The notes beneath the pieces are model-generated. The model saw only the letters and a list, made by a program, of their open reading frames with translations, did no database searches and was not told the DNA's origin. 64,000 bases of DNA from Nematocida parisii ERTm1 (lineage: Eukaryota; Microsporidia). The DNA lies in the NCBI RefSeq assembly GCF_000250985.1, contig NW_013524653.1, forward strand, positions 62,001 through 126,000, written 5' to 3'. Position 1 is the stretch's first letter; every line of letters begins with the position of its first letter. A program made the position numbers and the translations under genes. Below are positions 18,493-26,700 of this stretch, one piece after another.

Positions 18493-18868
18493 AAATCAAA
18501 ATATGAATTTTTGGTTGTTTTGCGCTATTATTTTCTGTATTAATTTTGTAATTTGCAATAAATGGGCTTAAACATATAAAAATAGTCATAAATAAAAATA
18601 AAAAGCTCAGAGAGCCCGATGCCTATAGTTAACCATTTATTAAATTTATAGGCATCCACATAAATTGAAATATAGATGAGCATAAGACAGAGAAAGGAAT
18701 TCTCTAATAAAAAGCATCATATTTAGTGTTTATCTGAAATAACCCGAAAACCGAAATTATGCCGTCTATATTAATTAGTGCCAATCTGTTGATTATATGC
18801 TCTTAATACTCTTAAATTAGACTTTTTTTGAAATTGCTTAGTTGGCAAAATAGACGGCCTTTGATTGA
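18493..18868. other. Convergent intergenic region
   Basis: This gap lies between the stops of MBF1 (plus) and Hop2 (minus). It is AT-rich and contains a perfect 10-bp hairpin (listed separately) and a motif cluster CCCGAAAACCGAAATT near 18743. No gene is seen. Confidence 0.4.
18618..18656. repeat. Perfect 10-bp inverted repeat (hairpin)
   Basis: GATGCCTATA at 18618-18627 pairs perfectly with TATAGGCATC at 18647-18656 across a 19-base loop. It sits between two convergent genes, so a role in 3'-end formation is possible, but the element could also be a remnant of a small mobile sequence. Confidence 0.6.
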
Positions 18869-19927
18869 TTAGTTCTCTGGCAAGGTTATTCCAAGATTTT
18901 CAAGTATTGCGCACGGCTTCATATTTGATCCTTCTGCCATTTCTGCAAGAATAGACTTGAAGTACTTCTTCACCTTCTTCTTTAGAGCTATTGTATCTTC
19001 AAGCGCTTTTTCTAGTTTCTTTTTTTCTTTTGGATCTATAGTTCCTGTATTTGCTGCATACTTCTTTATCTGGGCCTTCTTTTCACTAAGCTCTTTTCCC
19101 ACACTTTCTAGCTCATCTAATAAATCACAGTCTGCTGGATACATTTGCAACTCCTTTTTCTCTTGCCGCAGCTGACTTACCTCTTCTTCCAGCACCTTCT
19201 TTTCCTCTATAAGATTCGCCATCTTTGCATCTAGCTCGGTAGTGTCGGTGTCATTATCTTCTTTGGTGTGAATGGGGAGAAACACAGAAGTTATACCTGC
19301 TTTCTTCTCTCTTATTAGGTTCTGTTCTGTTAGGTACAGAAGAATCTTCTTTACAGCGGATTGTCCTACAGCATATGGCCCTGTTTGAAAGTTTAGACCC
19401 ACTTCTATTGCATTCAGTGGCTCATTTCTCTCTATTATAAATTTGAGGATCTCCTCCTGAATCTTTGTTGTGTCTGCACTGTCCTTTACTTTTTTTTCAA
19501 CTTTCTTTTTCTCAGCTTCCTTTCTCATTGCTGGTGCGGTAGTGGTAGTTGCTTTTTCTGCAGATTTTCTCTTTCTGCGCGATCTATTTGTGCTCTCTTC
19601 TTCTTGCTCCTCTGGAATCAAGTCTTCCTGGTCTTCTTCCAAAAGCTCCTTCTTCTCATTGCCCTCATTGGCATCTGATGAGTAGTTATCTGCCTGATTA
19701 TGCTTTAGAGTACTGCTTGGCTCATCTGAGCTTAAAACTATTTCATTGTTGTTCTCTTCTTCAGAGCTAAGCACTATTTCTCTGTCCACCATATAATCAC
19801 TTGGGGATGTGTTTTCACTATGGATTTCTTCTGCATTTACATTTCTTCCTCTTCTTTTTGGGCTGTTTCTGCTCGATTCCTGGTTTGCAGCCTGCCTTTT
19901 TCCTCGTGCCGATGGTCTTCCTGCCAT
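18869..19927 (-). CDS. HOP2: Hop2-like homologous-pairing protein (TBPIP family)
   Basis: Partner of Mnd1 that assists Dmc1/Rad51 in meiotic strand invasion. Residues 155-352 match the TBPIP/Hop2 layout. First comes a winged helix (EEILKFIIERNEPLNAIEVG, then SAVKKILLYLTEQNLIREKK and TSVFLPI). A leucine-zipper-like coiled coil (LDAKMANLIEEKKVLEEEVS...) follows, and then a C-terminal segment with DPKEKKKLEKALEDTIALKK and a final helical cap ending GITLPEN. The first 150 residues are an unusual extension rich in Ser, Glu, Asn and Arg, with basic patches (PKRRGRN, RSRRKRKS), about 1.6 times the usual total length. The start ATG has a TTCGGGTTAT motif 24 bases upstream. Confidence 0.8.
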   Translation of the reverse strand: MAGRPSARGKRQAANQESSRNSPKRRGRNVNAEEIHSENTSPSDYMVDREIVLSSEEENNNEIVLSSDEPSSTLKHNQADNYSSDANEGNEKKELLEEDQEDLIPEEQEEESTNRSRRKRKSAEKATTTTAPAMRKEAEKKKVEKKVKDSADTTKIQEEILKFIIERNEPLNAIEVGLNFQTGPYAVGQSAVKKILLYLTEQNLIREKKAGITSVFLPIHTKEDNDTDTTELDAKMANLIEEKKVLEEEVSQLRQEKKELQMYPADCDLLDELESVGKELSEKKAQIKKYAANTGTIDPKEKKKLEKALEDTIALKKKVKKYFKSILAEMAEGSNMKPCAILENLGITLPEN

Positions 19928-19950
19928 AGAAATATTTTAGTCAGAAAATT

Positions 19951-19960
19951 TTCGGGTTAT
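19951..19960 (-). promoter_or_regulatory. CCCGAA motif upstream of Hop2
   Basis: The plus strand reads TTCGGGTTAT, that is ATAACCCGAA in the direction of the gene, 24 bases before the Hop2 ATG. This position fits a core promoter element. Confidence 0.45.
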
Positions 19961-20404
19961 ATTCTTCTGGATTCTTTTAAATACTACTCTCTGTGTTTAA
20001 TTATGCTTAGCCGAATTCTGAAATATATATTTTAATTTTCTCTATGCATAATATAGTATGCTAAATACTCAAAATTCAAATAGCGTGCAGTATACTGCAT
20101 ATTCCATTGCCAATAAGGAAGCTTTAAAGTAAATCCGTATTTGCATTGTATATAAGCTATAGTAAAACTAGCAGCTAGCCTAAGCATATTTGTATTTATT
20201 CCTGTGTTGAAATAACCCGAAATGTTAGTGTTATTGTGCTGAATCGCATCTTTCATGTTATATTGGTATAAAATAACAGTGTTTTTAGATGTTCTCTATT
20301 TTAATGCTCTTTTTGCATAATACCCCAATAATTAAAGATCCTTAGTGCTTTATATATGTTCAAAGTATTTACAAAAATCACGGCTTCTGTTTATATTAGC
20401 TCTT

Positions 20405-20529
20405 TGTGTGTTTTATATTTTTCTATTTTCATTTTTACTATAAAAATAAACCCGTTCACTTTCTTTCAGAAAGATTTGTTTATGTATGGGTTTGTTTTAT
20501 AATAAAAGTGAAAATAGAAAAAACACACA
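20405..20529. repeat. Imperfect ~45-bp inverted repeat
   Basis: The left arm 20405-20453 (TGTGTGTTTTATATTTTTCT ... AAATAAACCC) is matched by the reverse complement of 20488-20529 (GGGTTTG ... AAAAACACACA), with several small gaps and mismatches and a loop of about 34 bases. It could form a long hairpin in the 3' flank of the TBL1-like gene, or it may be a decayed miniature inverted-repeat element. Confidence 0.65.
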
Positions 20530-20680
20530 ATTTAAAGACACACTGTTCTATCACATAAAGAAAAAATACATAGAAAACTTATTAACTGGATATAGAAGAG
20601 TACAGAACGTGCTTACTGTGGATAAAGATTGATGCAAGAGAAGAAAAAGAAAACTTGCTGTATAGCATTTATTATGCAAA

Positions 20681-21973
20681 TTATTTCCGAATGTCCAGAA
20701 TAATCGGGCGGGGGTCAGAGCTACAAACTAACAGACTATTGTTTGTCGGGGAGAATTTAATTTGGTAAATTGCTGCACCAATGTCAAACTCTTTAACTAG
20801 CTCATTTGACCGAATATCCCACAGTTTTGCCACAGGATCCAATCCACCCGATGCTAGAAGCGTTTGGTCTTTGGAGAAGTCCACAGTATAAATAGGCTTT
20901 TCGTGCCCAATCAGGAAATTCAGTGCCTCTGAGCGCTCTGGTGACCAGATCCCTATAGTAGCATCAAATGACCCGGATGCAAATATATTTTTTGCAACAC
21001 TAACAGAGTAGACCTCTTGAGTGTGTCCGTTCAGTACATTCAGCGGCTCCTTTTTGTTAAACTGCCATATCTTCAATTTTGTGTCATCAGAACAGGAAAT
21101 AATCCTTCCATCCATCTCTACAATCGAATTTATTTCTCCATCATGCCCAGATAGTTTGGTTACTTGGCCATCTGAAGGGTACTTGTTTATGCAGGAAAGA
21201 GTTCCATCTGCACTGCACGTAATTATACCGGGGTCCAGAGAAAGAATGTCCATGATTGCGCCCTTATGCAGTGGCCATGTCTTTACATCTACAAGTGAAT
21301 TATTTTCTATTGTCCACTTCTTGCACAGCCCATCCCATCCTCCGGTTAGTAATTCGTCTCCTTTCAGCGATACAGCCACAATTGGCCCTCGGTGCCCATG
21401 CAGAGCCTTCCACTCCTTTTCATTCTTTGTCACAAATAGCTCTCCACTATGGGTTGCACCCACCACAGTAGTGGCCCGAGTAGAATCCCCAAAGGGCGAG
21501 TCTGACTCAATTGCCACTCCTGTTATTCCATGCGCATTGTTTTGGTTGATTCCTACCCTCCACTCCTTTTTTACATTTGGCAGATTCCATAGGCGCAGAA
21601 GACAGTTTTGACTGCCTGTCACCATTTCCCCATTTTCGGCCCATGCACAAAGACTTACATCACTCTCCTGGGAGTCCAGGTAAATAGGATGTATTTCTAT
21701 TTCTTGCTCTATACACATGTGCGGCGTAGATATACTGTACTTTGACGTGCACTTCCGTATCCCCGTTGCCATATTTGAGTGTTTCTCAACATACTCCATT
21801 TCTACTCCCTTTATTACATAGTTCTTAAGCGCATCTCTTTGCAGCTGTGGGACAGATGGATTGTCTTCTATCATAGTTTCATGCCCAAATACATATGCCG
21901 AGTGAACGTATCCTTCTTCTATAAGATATCTGTATACTAGATAGTTCAGCTCTGTGCTTGTCAGTGTAATCAT
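20681..21973 (-). CDS. TBL1/Sif2-like LisH-WD40 protein
   Basis: A subunit type found in histone deacetylase co-repressor complexes (yeast Set3C Sif2, animal TBL1/TBLR1). Residues 4-36 form a LisH motif very close to TBL1 (ELNYLVYRYLIEEGYVHSAY). After a linker, residues about 95-430 carry seven to eight WD40 repeats, recognisable at GSQNCLLRLWNL, TGGWDGLCKKWTI, SCSDDTKLKIWQF, ASGSFDATIGIWSP and ASGGLDPVAKLWDI. The last repeat ends LDIRK, exactly as TBL1 ends. The 430-aa length is normal for a TBL1-type protein without long linkers. The start is the ATG 14 codons before the LisH core. A related LisH-WD40 protein such as Lis1 is less likely because of the C-terminal DIRK ending and LisH sequence. 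Confidence 0.88.
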   Translation of the reverse strand: MITLTSTELNYLVYRYLIEEGYVHSAYVFGHETMIEDNPSVPQLQRDALKNYVIKGVEMEYVEKHSNMATGIRKCTSKYSISTPHMCIEQEIEIHPIYLDSQESDVSLCAWAENGEMVTGSQNCLLRLWNLPNVKKEWRVGINQNNAHGITGVAIESDSPFGDSTRATTVVGATHSGELFVTKNEKEWKALHGHRGPIVAVSLKGDELLTGGWDGLCKKWTIENNSLVDVKTWPLHKGAIMDILSLDPGIITCSADGTLSCINKYPSDGQVTKLSGHDGEINSIVEMDGRIISCSDDTKLKIWQFNKKEPLNVLNGHTQEVYSVSVAKNIFASGSFDATIGIWSPERSEALNFLIGHEKPIYTVDFSKDQTLLASGGLDPVAKLWDIRSNELVKEFDIGAAIYQIKFSPTNNSLLVCSSDPRPIILDIRK

Positions 21974-22421
21974 CCGAAAAAAATAGTAAGTCCTATGCTA
22001 AATATATTTCAATAATGAATACGTTAGAAGAGAACCAGTATATTCATAGGTAGTATTAACAAAATACCTGGCAAGGCCCCTACCACACATAAGATTGCTT
22101 AAATGTACAAATACAGCAATAGTCCGAATATTGCATGGCTAAGCACGAGAAGCAGCATAAATCAACATAAAAATAGAGCATGCCGGGAACGCTAAAGAAC
22201 TAGCCTATTTAATGCGCAGACGCGAGAAAATAATTAACCCGCTTTAAATACGTACATAGTCTATGAAATACTTCTGTATTGCATATCGCTTAAAACGCCA
22301 ATCTTAATATCATGAAGGCTAGCAAAATAACCCGAAAAACCTGACATAACCCGAAATTGCATAGTCTAATTAGTTTGTTTCCATATAAAGTATAAGTTTA
22401 GAATTATAAATTTTATTTGTT
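21974..22421. other. Divergent promoter region between TBL1-like and Sec11
   Basis: A 448-bp divergent spacer with two close copies of ATAACCCGAAA at 22327-22338 and 22346-22356 upstream of Sec11. No RNA gene is recognised. Confidence 0.45.
22327..22356 (+). promoter_or_regulatory. Tandem ACCCGAA motifs upstream of Sec11
   Basis: Two copies of ATAACCCGAAA begin at 22327 and 22346, 19 bases apart (about two helical turns), 66-95 bases before the Sec11 ATG. Confidence 0.4.
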
Positions 22422-23147
22422 ATGCGAGTAGGAGATATACTGAGTCTTGTGCCAATGTCAGATATAATATTTAGCAAGGAAGACATTGCCTACTACAATA
22501 AACTAGGCATGCGGCAGACAATTTTGCAGATGCTGCAAGCTTCTTATATGATTTGCAGTGCATACATGGTGTGGATGCTCGTGGCCGTCATATGTAATAC
22601 AAAGTCCCCCATTGTGGTTGTTTTGAGTGAGAGTATGTATCCAGGGTTTGACAGAGGAGACATTCTTCTTTTAGCTAAAATGAGAAGTGAGTACTATGCA
22701 GGAGACATTTGTGTATTCCAGCTAGCAGAGGAAGATATTCCAATAGTCCACAGGGTAATAGACAAATTATATTCAAAAGCCCCAATTGCTGGATGTGAGG
22801 CAACCACTAAGAACCCGTTATCAAATCACTTCTATTACATGACGAAGGGAGATAACAACCGGTCTAACGACACCTTCTTATATAGAGAAAAAGGCCTCAG
22901 ATATATAAATTCTAAACACATGGGAACAGTAGTGTATGCCTCTTTCCCTCTGTTGGGAATGGTGACCATATGGACAGGATATTGGAAGTGGCTAAAATAT
23001 GTAATTATTGGAATTCTAGCAATTGATGTAGCATTCACAAGGGATAACACAATAAAAATAGCTAGACTGGATGAAAAAGAAGAGAAACAAGAAAGTGAGG
23101 AAGAAGAAGAGAAAAAGAAAAAAAAGAAAAGCAAGAATAAAGTATAA
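22422..23147 (+). CDS. SEC11: Signal peptidase catalytic subunit Sec11
   Basis: Catalytic subunit of the ER signal peptidase complex, which removes signal peptides in the lumen. A membrane anchor lies at residues 40-58. The S26B family motifs are present: SESMYPGFDRGD with catalytic Ser71, IVHRVI with His110, and TKGDNNRSND with the acidic residue Asp144. The RY-type segment GTVVYASFPLLGM and a second hydrophobic stretch (about 173-205) close the domain. The protein is 241 aa, longer than yeast Sec11 (167), because it adds an acidic then lysine-rich tail (EEEEEKKKKKKSKNK). The start ATG follows a T-rich leader. Activity is needed for the many signal-peptide-bearing proteins predicted in this window. 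Confidence 0.95.
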   Translation: MRVGDILSLVPMSDIIFSKEDIAYYNKLGMRQTILQMLQASYMICSAYMVWMLVAVICNTKSPIVVVLSESMYPGFDRGDILLLAKMRSEYYAGDICVFQLAEEDIPIVHRVIDKLYSKAPIAGCEATTKNPLSNHFYYMTKGDNNRSNDTFLYREKGLRYINSKHMGTVVYASFPLLGMVTIWTGYWKWLKYVIIGILAIDVAFTRDNTIKIARLDEKEEKQESEEEEEKKKKKKSKNKV

Positions 23148-23712
23148 ATATTTTTAGTATAGGTACTGATATTTACTTAGAATTAAAGATGCATTGTTTA
23201 CGTTGTCTTTGCAGTATTATTCTTTGTAATACACCATTATATACACTAGCCTGACATGTAGAAAGGGCCTATAGTATATGTTTATTTATATCTAGCAAAT
23301 AGTGTAATAAGTATATAATCCGAAAAATAAGCTTAGTATTGCCTGTGAACTAGTTGTAATTTATTAAAAATAAAATATTATTTATGTCTTACATTGCTTA
23401 ATAAGACAATATATAACTCTAAATACAAAAGATAGACAGAATGCATCTAGAAGTATATAAAATATATTCATAAATAGAATATAAATGATCTTTTATTAAT
23501 TTACTCTTCTAGGCACGGCAACATTTTATACATATATCTTATTATTTGCTTTATTTTAATTTCAGATTATATTTCAGATTATCATTAAAAATAATAAGAG
23601 CCCAGTGGGTTAAATATACTACAAAATGTAAACATCACTATACTACTATATAAGGCATAAACTTATTATTGATAAGGTATATCTACCCAAATGGATTCTT
23701 TCGAGTATTTTA
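23148..23712. other. Convergent intergenic region between Sec11 and Prp8
   Basis: AT-rich, with no gene, RNA or repeat recognised. A direct duplication of TTTCAGATTAT occurs near 23561-23581. Confidence 0.4.
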
Positions 23713-26700
23713 TTAAATAAAATGAGACCTTCTAAACTCTTCGGCAAAGAAGGGGAGCGGTCTCTCTGGAATTAGTACAGGGTCTGCTGGGTGCTTAACT
23801 ATATTCTGATTCCACCCAACTGCAGTTAAAAACATGCTTTTCTCTTTTGTATAGCACACCGAAATATCTTTAACTGACTTAAAGGAATGCGTATCTCCAA
23901 TAGAGTCAACTTCACACAGATTTCCTGTGCACTTGTTATGAATAATATCAAGAGAAAGCATTAAAATATCAGATTGCATGGCAAAGGGAATTCCGGTATA
24001 AGTAAATGTAATACCATCTGAAAAAGGTGTTTTTGTTTGGATTATTGCACTTAAAACAAAAGGCTCGCTGCTAGAAAGAGAAATAAAGAAGTTTCTAGCG
24101 CTAAATAACTGCCGGGGCGTAATAAGGATAGATCGCATAGGATACGCTGAACTGTGGCATATAAACCCAACCATCGGAACTAACGGGTCTGAAATACGAA
24201 TTAGTGTAGAAAGTATGTCTTGGTTAATTGCAAAAGATGGAGTTTTATCTGCTTGATCTAACTGCTGTGTTTCTGTACCTTTCTGATTGTTTGCTGGGAT
24301 AAACAGGCCATCTAGGCCACTTGCATCCTGGCAGGAAAATTTATATCTATTTCTCCAGTCTGTCATATTTTTCCACTCTTCTATATCATGAGGCTTAACA
24401 AACAGTTCTTTTATATCTATTCCAAAGGCAATGCTATCAAGAAAATTGTTCATTTGGTTAGAATCTGCTACTATTTTGCCAGAGATATTACTCTCATTTT
24501 TTATGCGCTCGCAAACTTCCATAGCTAGCTTGCTTTCTATAGAAGCCCATTCTTCACTGGGCAGGGTTTTGTAGAATAAATCAAGTGCCTCCATGCCAAA
24601 AAAAGACACATGCCGCACTATAAGAAATAGCCGGCGCATAAGAGAGTATGCTGGTGCAGATTTCCCCCAGTGTTTATAAGGATTGCCTATTTCCCACGGA
24701 ATACTGGCTAACTCTATATTTATATTGCAGGGCATGCACATAGCATTTATATTAGACTTTGCTAGGAGTGTGCATGTTCTTGGTAGTGAGAATACATGGT
24801 GTATCTTATGTGCTGTGACTATTTGCCCAACCCACTGAGCAATAGTTGCAAATTTAGTATCTGCTGTGTATTTTCGCCTATATATCTCTCCTGTTAGTAT
24901 GTTTATTCCCACGGCAGACTCATTGCTTATTTCCAACAGAAGTGTGCCGCGCGAGTATTTGAACATGTCTAAAGGAGCAAACACCTTTTTTTCCTCCACA
25001 GAATATCCCACTAGTCGAGATATCCTGGACTTTAGCAGATTCAAGCTGGGAAGATCTGGCAGGTGATGCAATAAAGATTTGTTCAAAAGAGTATCTATAT
25101 GAGAAAGTGCCTTGTTTGTTATCCCAACTCGATATTCACATATTCTTAGATCAACCAAAACAACACACCCGTGTGCGCTGTGTGTGTACGAAGATGCAGA
25201 TTCTTTCATTTCTTCAAGATACCTTTCACATTCGTCTGAAATATTATCTGTGTCAATATCACTCCACCGGAGTTTAAGAGCAATCCACCCATTAAATAGA
25301 GACAGATCTGGAATGTCAAATAATATAGATGGAAGAAGAGTTTCTGTGAGAGATGAGTTCAGATTCACTAAGCTGATTGATTGAACTCCATGCGTAAGAG
25401 TGGTAGTTTCCAATAACTGGGCTAGTTTCTGTGCTATTTCTAGGTGGATATTCTCCCACAGCCCATTAGAAAAAAGCTTTTCGTAACTAAGCCTAAGTGA
25501 AGAAAGCTTTCCATAAAGATCTATTCGCGTGCCCGAAATGCGCATTGGATGGCCTACTTGTACTTTGCACCGGTTGATAGTAGGGCTCCACCAAAGCATA
25601 AACATCTTATTAGGTAGCCTGGAGGCTTCGCTTAATCGTGCCTTTATTACTGTTTTTGGGGTGTCTATATTACATATTATACTTTTTGAAATGCTTGGAT
25701 CTTTTGCAGTAGACTCGTACTGCTTTTGAGTGCCAGTCCACTTCTGTTCTACTAAAGGCAGAAGATTTCCTTGTGCTTTTGGATCTGTGCAGTCTGTATT
25801 TGTAAAGTGTATTGGAGAAGAGTCAATAGAGTATGCATTTGTGCGCAGAAGAAGGGAATTATATCTCTCCCACGGCACCCAATACCCATCGTGTATTTCA
25901 GTGGTCCATCTTTTGACTCCAGACAAATGATAGTTTCTAAGCCTCCACATAGCATCCGCTCTAAACCGGGCTGGCTTATGGAGAAATGTTGGCACCCTTG
26001 GTATTCCGCTTTGATTTATGTACACCCCCGCCTTCTCTAGTGAACTTATTACACAGCGCAAAGAGTCGGCTATCCTCTCAGAGGAGGCTTTACCCATCTC
26101 AGAAAGTATCTTGTTGTATACTGCGCTGGATAGAGCAATCTCATCTTTCCATGGAGCAGTTGCCTGCAATAAAACAAGAGAAGAAATCAGACTAAGCCCT
26201 CCAATTTCCTTTCCTGCATAGAACATAGTATTTGAAAATCTTTTTCTCATTCGGCTGTTCACCGTGGCCATAATTCTCTTCTTTATCTTTTCTTCATACC
26301 GCTGGATTATTCTCCAAAACTCCTTTGTAAGGGCTTCTCTAAAGAATAAAATGATCTGTACTATAAGGCGATTCCAGCGATCTGCTGCAATAGAAAAAGA
26401 GCTTCCTGTCATATCATAGTATATGTTTCGTGCTTTTAAATGAAAATGTTCCCGCAGTGCTTCTTTTGAGGATTGAAGATGTGCAGAGGTATGTGTTAGA
26501 TTAATATAAAACTCGCCCACATTTAGAGAAACTGGGAAAGAATCTATTTTAACACTGTTAGTGATTTCTGCCAGCTTTCCTTGCTTTATTTGATCCTGGT
26601 TTCGCTCTTTTTTACCTATATTAAATAAAAGAATTGGCAATCTCTCTAGTCTTCCCTCAAGAAGAGAAAGCTCTCTAAGAAATTCAGAATTTCTATAATA

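Larger units (their letters stand above)
19928..20680. other. Intergenic region between TBL1-like and Hop2
   Basis: It holds Hop2 upstream signals, a CCCGAA motif near 20215 and a large imperfect inverted repeat (20405-20529). A 74-codon frame at 20032-20256 has no coding character. Confidence 0.4.
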
